Below, piece after piece: positions 31,778 through 39,760 of a DNA stretch of 64,000 nucleotides. Position numbers and translations under genes: made by a program. Within the stretch, counting starts at the first letter, position 1. Each line of letters opens with the position of its first letter. Origin of the DNA: Eikenella glucosivorans (GTDB lineage: Bacteria > Pseudomonadota > Gammaproteobacteria > Burkholderiales > Neisseriaceae); NCBI RefSeq assembly GCF_016025525.2, contig NZ_JACSGR010000004.1:62001-126000 (forward strand), written 5' to 3'. The notes under the pieces were generated by a model. It searched no databases and was not told where the DNA came from. It saw only the letters and a program-made list of their open reading frames with translations.

Positions 31778-34132
31778 ATGCAAAACCCCGAAATTTCTTC
31801 TTACGGCGAAACGCTGTCTCAAGATACGGCTGTTCTTTCAGACAGCCTTCCTGCGGAAACACCCGCCAACGAACTGTCCTTATCCGACTTTTTGGCCGAC
31901 TTCGGCGGCAGCCTGTTTGCCGCCGTAACCGAGCAGAACCGCCCGGTGTACCACGGTCAGCAGTACTCGCTGCACGAGCGTGTGCTGGACGGCCTGTCGC
32001 GCAAACTGTTTGCCGCGCAACGCGAAGTGGTGCGTGCCGTCAATCAGCAGCTGCTGGTCGAAGGCAAGCCGGCCGCCGTTATCAATGCGGAAATGGGCAC
32101 CGGCAAGACCATGATGGCCATCGCGGCCGCAGCGGTCGCCCATGCCGAAGGCCTGTGCCGCACGCTGGTACTGAGCCCGCCGCACCTGGTGTACAAATGG
32201 CGCCGGGAAATCCTGCAAACCGTGCCCAGTGCGCGGGTCTGGATATTGAACGGTACCGACACGCTGGCCAAGCTGCTGCGCATCCGCGCCATGCAGCAGA
32301 AGCCGGATGTGCCGGAATTCTTCATCCTCGGCCGCGTGCGGATGCGGATGGGCTTCCATTGGCGGCCGGCCTACCGCACCGGCAAACGCTTGGAGGCCGA
32401 TTACGGCACCGTGCCGGTGTTCTGCTGCCCGAAATGCGGCGGCGAAATCCTGGATGATGAAGGCGAGCCTTACGGCTTCGACGCTTCCATCCAAGCGGAT
32501 TTGGCCAAAGAGCGCCGCTACTGCCGCAACAAGTTGCACGGCAAACCGTGCGGCGAGCCGCTGTGGACCTTGTGCCGACCCGATACCGCTACGGCATCGA
32601 CCGTGTACGACAAGGTGCTGAAAACCGTCTCTGGCCTGCCGGGTATCGGCCGCAAAGGTGCGCAGAAGCTGCTCGAGCAGTTCGGGGAAGAAATGTTGGC
32701 CGGTATTTTGGAAAACAACGTGCAGGCCTTTTCCAACCTGTTGGACGGCGAAGGCGAGCTCGTCTTCGACGACCGCCATGCCGCCCGGTTGGAACGTGCC
32801 TTGGGCAAAACCGAGTTCTCGCTCGGCCAAGGCGGCTACCAGCCGACCGAGTTCATCAAACGCTACCTGCCGAAAAACTATTTCGGCCTGATGGTGGTGG
32901 ACGAAGGGCACGAGTATAAAAACTACGGCACCGCGCAAGGGCAGGCCATGGGCGTGCTGGCACGCTGCACCCGCAAAGTGCTGTGCCTGACCGGTACCCT
33001 GATGGGCGGCTACGCGGAAGACCTGTTCTACCTGCTGTGGCGGCTCTATCCGCAGGCTATGTTGGAAGACGGCTTCGGCTACAACAAATCCGGTTCGCTG
33101 GCCGCTGCTTCGATGTCATTCATGCGCCAACATGGCGTGTTAAAAGACATCGTCAAGACATACGGTTCAGGTAGCGAATACAGCCAGGGTTCGTTTGTCA
33201 GCGCGCGAGCTAAGCGCAGCCAAGTACGCACTGCTAAAGCACCGGGTTTCTCGCCGCTAGGCATCATGCGTTATGTGCTGCCGATTACGGTGTTCCTGAA
33301 GCTGAGGGACATTGATGCCGGCGTATTGCCTTCCTACACCGAAACCTTCCGCCCAGTGGCGATGAGCGACGAGCAGGAAGCTGTATACCGGCAAATGTCG
33401 TCTACGCTGAGAAGCTACCTGAAAGCAGCATTGGCCAAAGGCAATAACACACTGACAGGGGTCGTAACCAACGCTCTCCTGGCCTGGCCGGATTGCTGTT
33501 TTCAAGCCGAACAGGTGTACTGGCGAAGCAACAATCAGGTTTTGTTTGAAACCGGTGCAGTATTCGGTGAAGACGAGCTATCTCCCAAAGAGGCAGATAT
33601 GCTGGAATTGGTACAGGAGCAGTTGGCCAAAGGTCGGCGCTGCCTAGTCTATTCCACATATACTGACAGCCGTGATACCACATCCCGCCTACAAGCCATT
33701 CTGAAACGGCACGGTATCCACGCCGCCGTGATGCGAGCCTCAGTTAAAGCTGATGCCCGAGAGGACTGGGTAAATGACCGGTTGGATGAAGGTTGTCAGG
33801 TTGTCATCTGCAATCCAGAACTGGTTAAAACCGGCCTTGATCTGTTAGCCTTTCCAACTATCTACTTCATGCAGACAGGCTACAACGTCTATTCATTGAT
33901 GCAAGCATCAAGACGTTCCTGGCGTATCGGTCAGCGTGAACCTGTAGAGGTGTATTTTGCCGGTTACATGGATACTGCTCAGCAAATCTGCTTGGAACTG
34001 ATGGGGCAGAAAATCGCTGTAGCGCAATCCACTTCCGGCGACATGCCCGATACAGGGTTGGACATCCTGAACCAAGCCGAAGATTCGGTTGAGGTGCAGC
34101 TGGCCAAACGGCTGGTGGAACGCCCAAACTGA
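31778..34132 (+). CDS. SNF2-like DEAD/DEAH helicase with zinc-ribbon and helix-hairpin-helix insert
   Basis: 784 residues. Helicase core: Walker A AEMGTGKT at 104-111, LVLSPPHLVYKWRREI, DEGHEYKN at about 375-382, CLTGTLMGGYAEDLFYLLWRLYP, and in the second lobe VYSTYTDSRD, VVICNPELVKTGLDLLAFP and SRRSWRIGQREPVEVY, the SNF2-type motif VI. Between the lobes of domain 1 (about residues 210-300) lies an insert with CCPKCGG and CRNKLHGKPCGEPLW (zinc ribbon-like) and LPGIGRKGAQKLLEQFGEE, which looks like a helix-hairpin-helix DNA-binding motif. A DNA translocase or remodeller of the element is the best guess. Followed by an NPPY methyltransferase gene. Confidence 0.85.
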   Translation: MQNPEISSYGETLSQDTAVLSDSLPAETPANELSLSDFLADFGGSLFAAVTEQNRPVYHGQQYSLHERVLDGLSRKLFAAQREVVRAVNQQLLVEGKPAAVINAEMGTGKTMMAIAAAAVAHAEGLCRTLVLSPPHLVYKWRREILQTVPSARVWILNGTDTLAKLLRIRAMQQKPDVPEFFILGRVRMRMGFHWRPAYRTGKRLEADYGTVPVFCCPKCGGEILDDEGEPYGFDASIQADLAKERRYCRNKLHGKPCGEPLWTLCRPDTATASTVYDKVLKTVSGLPGIGRKGAQKLLEQFGEEMLAGILENNVQAFSNLLDGEGELVFDDRHAARLERALGKTEFSLGQGGYQPTEFIKRYLPKNYFGLMVVDEGHEYKNYGTAQGQAMGVLARCTRKVLCLTGTLMGGYAEDLFYLLWRLYPQAMLEDGFGYNKSGSLAAASMSFMRQHGVLKDIVKTYGSGSEYSQGSFVSARAKRSQVRTAKAPGFSPLGIMRYVLPITVFLKLRDIDAGVLPSYTETFRPVAMSDEQEAVYRQMSSTLRSYLKAALAKGNNTLTGVVTNALLAWPDCCFQAEQVYWRSNNQVLFETGAVFGEDELSPKEADMLELVQEQLAKGRRCLVYSTYTDSRDTTSRLQAILKRHGIHAAVMRASVKADAREDWVNDRLDEGCQVVICNPELVKTGLDLLAFPTIYFMQTGYNVYSLMQASRRSWRIGQREPVEVYFAGYMDTAQQICLELMGQKIAVAQSTSGDMPDTGLDILNQAEDSVEVQLAKRLVERPN

Positions 34133-34153
34133 TACAACACGCCGATCCTTTTA

Positions 34154-34206
34154 CCCGCGCAAGCGGGCTTTTTCAGGCAGTTTTTTGAATAAGGCTGCCT
34201 GAAAAA
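34154..34206 (+). terminator. Terminator plus DUS-like pair
   Basis: Stem CCCGC/GCGGG then CTTTTT (34154-34173) behind the helicase gene; the T run continues into CAGGCAG facing AAGGCTGCCTGAA, a Simonsiella-type DUS. Confidence 0.75.
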
Positions 34207-34300
34207 GCCTGTTTCCACAGTCGGCAGTCTGCTACTGCCTCGATACAGCCGTTAAACAGTATCGCCCGCATCCGTGCGGTTACGGTTTTCTTCCCCCAAC
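34205..34300 (+). repeat. Cassette repeat, copy 5 (divergent)
   Basis: Shares CCTCGATACAGCCGTTAAAC, the CCCGCATCCGTGCGG-type stem and TACGGTTTTC with copies 1-4; the first 30 bases have several changes (GTCGGCAGTCTGCTACTGCC). Confidence 0.8.
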
Positions 34301-34351
34301 CACGGGAGCCCGCTCCCGTGCGGCTCCCGTTTTTTTACAGGAGCCTTCCCC
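34299..34351 (+). promoter_or_regulatory. Structured leader 9, competing hairpins
   Basis: Stem A: CACGGGAG (34301-34308) with CTCCCGTG (34313-34320). Stem B: ACGGGAGCC (34302-34310) with GGCTCCCGT (34322-34330), nine perfect pairs, then seven T. Here GGGAG replaces the usual GGGG, with matching changes in both partners. Confidence 0.8.
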
Positions 34352-35461
34352 ATGTCTCAAAACCATCTGATGCACCCTCGCGTTGCCAACAACCATGCCG
34401 ACAACGGCTATTTCCCGACCGATGACGCAACCTTGGCCGGCATTGCCGCACGGCTCGATATCGGCGGCGGCGATATCCGCATTTTCGATCCCTGCTGCGG
34501 TACCGGTGCGGCTTTGGCCAAGCTGTCCGAGCATCTGTCGGCCTGCGGTTCGTTGTGCCGCAGTTTCGGCGTGGAACTGGATGCGGAACGTGCGGCCGAT
34601 GCTTCGGCCGTACTCGGTCACGTTGTCCGTGCCGATATCGAAAACTGCCTGTTGCAGCCCAAGACCGTCGGCCTGTTGTTCCTCAATCCGCCTTACGGTT
34701 ATGCCAATCGCGACCAATTGTCATCCGAAAGCGGGCGGCGGCTGGAACAGGTGTTTCTCGACCGAACCATGCACGTGTTGCAGGAAGGCGGTATATTGGT
34801 GCTGATCGTGCCGGTGCAGTCGCTGAGCGAATCCTTTACCCGGGAAATCGCCTCACGCTTTACGGAACTGCGGATGTACCACGCGGCCGTGGACACCTAC
34901 AAACAGGTAGTCATCTTCGGCATCAAACCGCGCCTGCGCGCCGACATCGGCCGGTCTTTGGCCAAACGGCAGCAGGCAGTGCTGATGCAGCCTGAAAACG
35001 CCTTGCCGATACGCGAAGCCGCAGCCGACTGCTGTTACGAAGTGCCGCCTTCGCCGGAAAAGCCGTTCCGCCCCATCAGCTTCAAGGTGGAAGCGGCAGG
35101 CCTGGCCGGAGAACTGGCCGCCTTGGGTTCGCAGACCTTGTGGCCGCATTTCGGGCAATGGTTTGCCGAAGCCCTGTCGCCGGACAAACGCCGGCCGCTG
35201 TGCGCGCTCGGCCAATGGCACGCCGCCCTGGCGCTGGCCGCCGGCCAGGTAAGCGGTATCGTGACCGCCGCCGACGGCCGCCGCCTGTTGGTCAAAGGCA
35301 GCACCTACAAGACCAAGGTAACGACCGCAGAGGAGCAGCATGGCGACGACGGCAACATTACCGTGACCACCACCGCGCTCGATCGTTTCGTCCCCAGTAT
35401 CCGCGCTATCGACCTGACCATCGGCAGCGACGGTTTCGGCGATGTGCTGACCATCAAATAG
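34352..35461 (+). CDS. DUF6094-type N6-adenine DNA methyltransferase-like protein
   Basis: 369 residues from the ATG at 34352, behind CAGGAGCC. SAM-binding motif I FDPCCGTGAALA at 45-56, and the catalytic motif NPPY at 112-115, typical of N6-adenine methyltransferases. VLQEGGILVLIVPVQSLSE is motif V-like. The C-terminal 170 residues match the pattern of DUF6094 proteins of integrative elements (LVKGSTYKTKV, FVPSIRAIDLT). It probably methylates element or host DNA; whether it pairs with a nuclease is unknown. Directly follows the helicase cassette. Confidence 0.82.
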   Translation: MSQNHLMHPRVANNHADNGYFPTDDATLAGIAARLDIGGGDIRIFDPCCGTGAALAKLSEHLSACGSLCRSFGVELDAERAADASAVLGHVVRADIENCLLQPKTVGLLFLNPPYGYANRDQLSSESGRRLEQVFLDRTMHVLQEGGILVLIVPVQSLSESFTREIASRFTELRMYHAAVDTYKQVVIFGIKPRLRADIGRSLAKRQQAVLMQPENALPIREAAADCCYEVPPSPEKPFRPISFKVEAAGLAGELAALGSQTLWPHFGQWFAEALSPDKRRPLCALGQWHAALALAAGQVSGIVTAADGRRLLVKGSTYKTKVTTAEEQHGDDGNITVTTTALDRFVPSIRAIDLTIGSDGFGDVLTIK

Positions 35462-35491
35462 GCCTGGACAGGTCTGATATTTCCAACCCGT

Positions 35492-35527
35492 ATTTTCAGG
35501 TAGCCTCTTTTGAGGCTGCCTGAAAAT
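35492..35527 (+). terminator. DUS pair of mixed dialect
   Basis: ATTTTCAGGTAGCCTC (Eikenella-type) faces GAGGCTGCCTGAAAAT (Simonsiella-type), a 16-base stem with one mismatch and a four-base loop. Behind the methyltransferase gene. Confidence 0.75.
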
Positions 35528-35601
35528 TTCATCAACCCTGCGAGGGACTTCATGCAGGCTGCTTGCTTGACACCCAGGCCGTCTGCATGAATTGCTTCGG
35601 C

Positions 35602-35688
35602 AATCCGGCCGGCAGTCCGCAACTGCTTCGGTACAACCGTTAAACAGTACCGCCCGCATCCGTGCGGCCACGGTTTTTTTATCAACCC
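35602..35688 (+). repeat. Cassette repeat, copy 6 (divergent)
   Basis: Keeps GGCAGTCCGCAACTGC, CGGTACAACCGTTAAACAGT and the CCCGCATCCGTGCGG stem followed by CCACGGTTTTTTT. The paired GATAC/GTATC of copy 1 is GGTAC/GTACC here: a compensatory change on both sides. Confidence 0.8.
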
Positions 35689-35751
35689 TGCGGGGCACAG
35701 CCTGCCCCGCAACGGGCAGGTTTCCCGCTTTTATTCCATCGGAGACCTGCC
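35685..35751 (+). promoter_or_regulatory. Structured leader 10
   Basis: Stem A: GCGGGGC (35690-35696) with GCCCCGC (35704-35710). Alternatives: CCTGCCC (35701-35707) with GGGCAGG (35714-35720) then TTT, or GCGGG (35690-35694) with CCCGC (35724-35728) then TTTT. Ribosome-binding site CGGAG before the ATG at 35752. Confidence 0.65.
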
Positions 35752-36522
35752 ATGCAACCGTCTGCAACCTACGAACCCGGCAGCTATATCGTCTGGTTCG
35801 ACAGTCAGTATGAAACCGCCGAAGCTGCCGCCGAGGCTTTAAACGGTACATCCCTGCCGCCCTTACAGCCCGGACAATCCCCTGAGGACCTTGTCCGCCA
35901 AAGGCTGCGTACGCTCGGCTATGCCGAAAACCTGCTGTCCGTACTCGAGCCCGTGGCCGAGTACGTGGCCAATGAAAACCGTCACGGCTCCGGGCCGAGC
36001 CGCTGCTATAACAGCTATACCGCAGCGGTGTTCATCCCGCCGCAGGCGGATACCCGGGCCTGGCTGGATGCTTTCTGCCGGCCGGACTTCGCCCGGCAAT
36101 TGTCGGACGAAGAGGCGGCGAAAGTGTTCGTCGGCGTGATGGAAGGCCGGACGCTCGGCTACTGCCTGGCCGTCTGCGCCGTCGAATCCGCCATGCCCGA
36201 CGAAAACGATCCCTTCCTGCTGGTTCCGGCAGCCGCTTTGCCCGGCTACGACGATTTGGCCTACCTGCTCAAAGACGTGGAATACGCCGAGGGCAACTAT
36301 GCCACCGTGCTGGCGCAGACCCTGTCGGTAGCGGATGCGCAATGGCTGTACGCGCGCAACCGCGAAACCGTATTCAACTGGATGATGAACCGGGGACTGG
36401 CCCTGCACGACTTCGGCTATAACGCCGACGTGGTGCTGGAACAACCTGAAAAAGTCCGTTGGGAACTGGTTTACCGCTGGGCCTGCGATACCGTCAAAAC
36501 CTACTTGGACAAGCTGAAATAG
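35752..36522 (+). CDS. Hypothetical protein of the accessory array
   Basis: 256 residues, not recognised. Acidic, cytoplasmic, with no membrane segment. A central CRPDFARQLSDEEAAKVFVGVMEG and a helical C-terminus ending TVKTYLDKLK. Single gene behind repeat copy 6 and leader 10. GC-rich third codon positions like the methyltransferase gene before it. Confidence 0.65.
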   Translation: MQPSATYEPGSYIVWFDSQYETAEAAAEALNGTSLPPLQPGQSPEDLVRQRLRTLGYAENLLSVLEPVAEYVANENRHGSGPSRCYNSYTAAVFIPPQADTRAWLDAFCRPDFARQLSDEEAAKVFVGVMEGRTLGYCLAVCAVESAMPDENDPFLLVPAAALPGYDDLAYLLKDVEYAEGNYATVLAQTLSVADAQWLYARNRETVFNWMMNRGLALHDFGYNADVVLEQPEKVRWELVYRWACDTVKTYLDKLK

Positions 36523-36589
36523 GCTGTCTGGATTTTTCTGAAAGCACTTGTTACCTGAAATGTGCGCCGGTTGTCCGGCGGTAACTTTT

Positions 36590-36655
36590 TTCCACCCCGA
36601 GGGGCCGTTTCCGCCCTTCGGGGCGGACCGGCTCCGTTTTTATAGGAGCTTTATC
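36590..36655 (+). promoter_or_regulatory. Structured leader 11
   Basis: CCCCGA (36595-36600) can pair with TCGGGG (36618-36623); an alternative pairs CGAGGGGCCG with CGGCTCCG (36629-36636) next to TTTTTAT. Less regular than the others, but the order stem, T tract, AGGAG, ATG is kept. No cassette repeat precedes it. Confidence 0.55.
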
Positions 36656-37414
36656 ATGCCTAACCATGTTACCAACCAAATCACCGTCACCGGTCCGGCC
36701 GAATCACTGGCCGCCTTCCGGGCAGCCCTGCTGGTTCCAGGTGAGGCCGACAGTTACGGCCGCGATGACCTGCCTCAGGTAATCGTCGATTTCAACGGCA
36801 TCCTCCCGATGCCGGCGTCCCTGCATCTCGAATTCGGTTCTGCCACCTACCGGGCGGAGATATGGAATGCCTTGGCCGACGTTCTGCCGGTTGCCGGCGA
36901 AGAGGCGGCCAAGCTGTATTGCATCGACCGTATCCGGGAACTGACGGCCGGCCATCTGGACTGGGAAACCGCCACCGTAGGCCGCCTGAAAGAAGTGTTC
37001 GGGCAGCATCCGGGATTGGCGGAACAATGCGGGCTCGACTTGCACTACGCCGAACAGATCAAACGCAATATCGAACTGTACGGCAGCCCGACCTGGTACG
37101 AATGGTGTAACCGCAACTGGGGCACCAAGTGGAATGCCTACCATCAGCATATCGGCTATCTGGACGAGGGAGAACTGTATCTCGAGTTCGATACCGCCTG
37201 GTCGCCGCCGGAGCCGGTGTACGAAGCCATTGCCGAGCGCTTTCCCGATTTGCAGCTGGAAATCCGCTACATCGACGAAGGCGGCGGTTTTGCCGGCACT
37301 TACGAAATCAAAGACGGCATATTGCACGACTATCCCTGTTCCGATGAAGAATTCCGCATGTTCGCCGAAGAACATTTCGGCTGGGATTATTCGGAAGACG
37401 ACGATGAGGAGTAA
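36656..37414 (+). CDS. DUF1281/Api92-like ferredoxin-fold protein
   Basis: 252 residues. The N-terminal MPNHVTNQITVTGPAE and the central WYEWCNRNWGTKWNAY motif are the hallmarks of DUF1281 (YubB/Api92-like) proteins found on plasmids, integrative elements and phages. C-terminal half ELYLEFDTAWSPPEPVYEAIAERFPDL followed by IRYIDEGGGFAGTYEI is typical as well. Very acidic end. Function unknown in the family. TAGGAGC ribosome-binding site behind leader 11. Confidence 0.85.
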   Translation: MPNHVTNQITVTGPAESLAAFRAALLVPGEADSYGRDDLPQVIVDFNGILPMPASLHLEFGSATYRAEIWNALADVLPVAGEEAAKLYCIDRIRELTAGHLDWETATVGRLKEVFGQHPGLAEQCGLDLHYAEQIKRNIELYGSPTWYEWCNRNWGTKWNAYHQHIGYLDEGELYLEFDTAWSPPEPVYEAIAERFPDLQLEIRYIDEGGGFAGTYEIKDGILHDYPCSDEEFRMFAEEHFGWDYSEDDDEE

Positions 37415-37504
37415 GGCCGGAAAGGCCGCCTGAAAGCAGACAGCGCGAGCTTCTGCAAAGCAAAAACCAGGTACGTCTGACGACAGCCCTTTTCTTTTTT
37501 TCAA

Positions 37505-37559
37505 CCCTTGGCGGGGAAGCCCCGCCGGGGTTTCTCCTGCCTGTTTTAGGAGAAACCCT
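37505..37559 (+). promoter_or_regulatory. Structured leader 12, competing hairpins
   Basis: Stem A: GGCGGGG (37510-37516) with CCCCGCC (37520-37526). Alternative: the same G-rich strand with TTTCTCCTGCC (37531-37541), using G-U pairs, before TGTTTT. Ribosome-binding site TAGGAG before the ATG at 37560. Confidence 0.65.
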
Positions 37560-38033
37560 ATGACAACCGATAAGCAACCCCGCTTCACGGCGGAAACCGA
37601 TTCGTACGACGGCCGCAAAAAGCTGGTCCTGCACCTGCCTCCGGGCAGCCCGCAATTGGACGACTTTTGGCGCAGCGACGAGCACGACTTCGAGTTACCC
37701 GATGCCTGTATCGAAATCGATATGGGAAAACTGCATCAGGCTTTGGCCGTTGTCCGCGCACACCCGTGGCTGTTCGAGCACGTCGCCATCGGCATCGCCG
37801 TCTATTCGGACGGTTATGAAGGAAAACTGCGTCAGAGCCGTTTGGAAATTACCTCGTACGGTCAAAACGGCTGCCTGATTTTCTATGTGCGGTTCGTCAA
37901 TGATTGGACGGGAACGGACTATACCTTCGATGCCAGCGCATACTGGCCGGTGGAGGACGGTCGCGACCTGTACCAGTATTTGAAGGAACGACTGGGATTG
38001 CAGCCTGAAAACCGGCCGCAACCCGGGCAATAA
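37560..38033 (+). CDS. Hypothetical protein, last gene of the accessory array
   Basis: 157 residues, not recognised. Beta-rich middle part (RLEITSYGQNGCLIFYVRFVNDWTG, then DASAYWPVEDG) and a short helical end. Cytoplasmic. Its 3' part (37890-37958) is present again as a decayed fragment at 44541-44610, beyond the haem-uptake cluster. Followed directly by a palindromic terminator. Confidence 0.65.
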   Translation: MTTDKQPRFTAETDSYDGRKKLVLHLPPGSPQLDDFWRSDEHDFELPDACIEIDMGKLHQALAVVRAHPWLFEHVAIGIAVYSDGYEGKLRQSRLEITSYGQNGCLIFYVRFVNDWTGTDYTFDASAYWPVEDGRDLYQYLKERLGLQPENRPQPGQ

Positions 38034-38035
38034 AG

Positions 38036-38064
38036 CAGACGGCTGCCTTTAAGGCAGCCGTCTG
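38036..38064. terminator. 14-bp palindromic terminator
   Basis: CAGACGGCTGCCTT with its exact complement, one-base centre, between the converging accessory gene and slam-like gene. A variant, AGCTGCCTTGAGGGCAGCC, follows the decayed fragment at 44611-44629. Confidence 0.75.
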
Positions 38065-38116
38065 TATTACCATCAATGGGTTTCCCAATAACGGATTTTA
38101 GTAATACAAAGAACCA

Positions 38117-39598
38117 TTAAAACCGATAACGCAGGTTCACGAGCACCTCGTTTTGCCGATAGCGGTAGTAGTCGGCATTGCTGCGGTTTACGGTGTGCTT
38201 GAAGCGCAGCTCGGGGTAAATGCCGTGCCACTGCCAGCGTGGGAAGCCCAGCGCGGCAACGGCGGTGTATTGTTTGTCTTGGCGCCGCTCGCCGTTGCTG
38301 ATGAAGCTGGCCGCATCATAGCGGCTGCGGCGGTGCATCAGCAACAGATTGGCATAGGCGGTTTGGCCGAACATTTTGTAGAACCCGAGGCGGACGGCGT
38401 ATTCGCGGCTGGAAGCTGCTTCTTCGGCATAAGCCTTGCGGACGGCGTCCAGATTGGCGAACAGCCCCCAGCTTGATCCGGCGGCCCATTCGGCGCCGAG
38501 GCCGGCTTCGTATTGGCTGTAGTCATCGAAATAGCGGCGGTTTTGCCCGCTGTAATGATGGCGTTTGGCACCGCCGCGCAGGCTGGTCCGCCAGCGCGGG
38601 GAAAGGGTATGCGTCCATTCGGCATCGATGCCCCAGGCACGGTAATGGGTGTGCCGGTTGCGGAAGTCGTGTTCGAAATAAGGCAGCAGGGCGAAGTGGT
38701 TGCGGATGTCGGCATAATCGTAGCCGGCATACAGGGCGGTGGTGTGGTAGCTGTAGTCGGGCGCGATTGACTGTTGGGGATCTTCGCGCCGGTAGCGGGT
38801 GCCGTAGGCCAAGCCGCGCAGGTGGAGGCCGTGGTGGCCGGCGAGCGGGATGGTGCGCAAGGCGGTGGCGCTGTATTGCCACATGGCTGAACCGACAGGT
38901 TCGGGCAACAGGCGTTCGAGCAGGCACATGCCGGCGATTTGCCATACGCACTGCCGGCCGCCGTCGGCCTGGTTGATGTTGTCGTTGTGGCCGTAGCCAA
39001 TGCTGATTTGGCCGTGCCAGGCGCGGCGTTTGGCCAATTCGTTCTGATATTGCCCGACTAAGGCGCGGGTTTCTTCGGGCAGCCCAATGTCTACGGCACG
39101 GTGGAACTCGGCGGCGGCTTCGCGGTTTTGGTTGTCTTCGGTATAGACGCGGGCGAGTTCGAGGCTGATGCGGGCGTTACCGGGTTCGGCAGCGGCGGCA
39201 CGTTTGAGCCGCGCGGCAGCCAGGCGGTAATCGCCCCGGGCGCGCGCCTGCAGGCCGGCGGCCAAGTCAAGTAACGCCGGTTTGTGCTGCGGCAACATCG
39301 CGTAGCGGGCGGCGAATTGTTCCACCTTGTGCCATTGCTGCTGGTTGACGGCGTAATACAGGGCGCTTTCCAGTTCTTCGGCCGTATCGCCGACGGCATA
39401 AACCTGTCCGCCTATCTTGATGTAGCCGCTGTCGTTTTCCACGGTGGCATCCTGCCCGCCAAGCCAGCCGCTTTCGCGGTATTGCCGGGTTTCGCGAGTG
39501 CCCTCGTCAAGCAGGCGGCGGCGTTCGTCGGCCGGATCGTCGGCATGGGCAAGGGCGGGCAGCAGCAGGCACAAGGCGAGGAGGAGCGGCTTGTTCAT
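38117..39598 (-). CDS. Slam outer-membrane translocon (surface lipoprotein assembly modifier)
   Basis: 493 residues from the ATG at 39598 (MNKPLLLALCLLLPALAHA, signal peptide); an ATG at 39616 is possible. The N-terminal periplasmic half has TPR-like repeats (DLAAGLQARARGDYRLAAARLKRAAAAEPGNAR region, cut here by position: about residues 105-185). The second half (about 195-493) is the DUF560 beta barrel with alternating aromatic strands and ends in NLRYRF, the outer-membrane signature. Slam proteins move surface lipoproteins or hemophilins across the outer membrane. Its likely client is the secreted protein encoded 162 bases upstream. Confidence 0.88.
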   Translation of the reverse strand: MNKPLLLALCLLLPALAHADDPADERRRLLDEGTRETRQYRESGWLGGQDATVENDSGYIKIGGQVYAVGDTAEELESALYYAVNQQQWHKVEQFAARYAMLPQHKPALLDLAAGLQARARGDYRLAAARLKRAAAAEPGNARISLELARVYTEDNQNREAAAEFHRAVDIGLPEETRALVGQYQNELAKRRAWHGQISIGYGHNDNINQADGGRQCVWQIAGMCLLERLLPEPVGSAMWQYSATALRTIPLAGHHGLHLRGLAYGTRYRREDPQQSIAPDYSYHTTALYAGYDYADIRNHFALLPYFEHDFRNRHTHYRAWGIDAEWTHTLSPRWRTSLRGGAKRHHYSGQNRRYFDDYSQYEAGLGAEWAAGSSWGLFANLDAVRKAYAEEAASSREYAVRLGFYKMFGQTAYANLLLMHRRSRYDAASFISNGERRQDKQYTAVAALGFPRWQWHGIYPELRFKHTVNRSNADYYRYRQNEVLVNLRYRF

Positions 39599-39620
39599 GG
39601 ACGTGGCTTTCGGCATTTTG

Positions 39621-39656
39621 TTTCAGGTAACCTCTTCCGGAAAAGGCTACCTGAAA
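39621..39656. terminator. DUS pair between slam-like and hemophilin-like genes
   Basis: TTTCAGGTAACCT (one-base DUS variant) faces AGGCTACCTGAAA, loop of about ten bases. May reduce read-through from the hemophilin-like gene into slam. Confidence 0.65.
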
Positions 39657-39760
39657 ACGGTTTGAACATTGGTTTGATTGATTGTTTATTCGATTGGCGA
39701 TAGGCGGTCCGAAGTACTTCAGAGACCGCCCTTCCCATCTTACGGGTCTAACACACGGGA

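Noticed and set aside
31880..32938. A 352-codon frame antisense to the helicase gene
   Set aside because: Shadow frame; the helicase motifs on the plus strand are unambiguous.
27494..35688. The repeated 95-base units as a CRISPR array
   Set aside because: Repeats are too long, irregularly spaced by hundreds to thousands of bases, and separated by genes; no cas genes are present.
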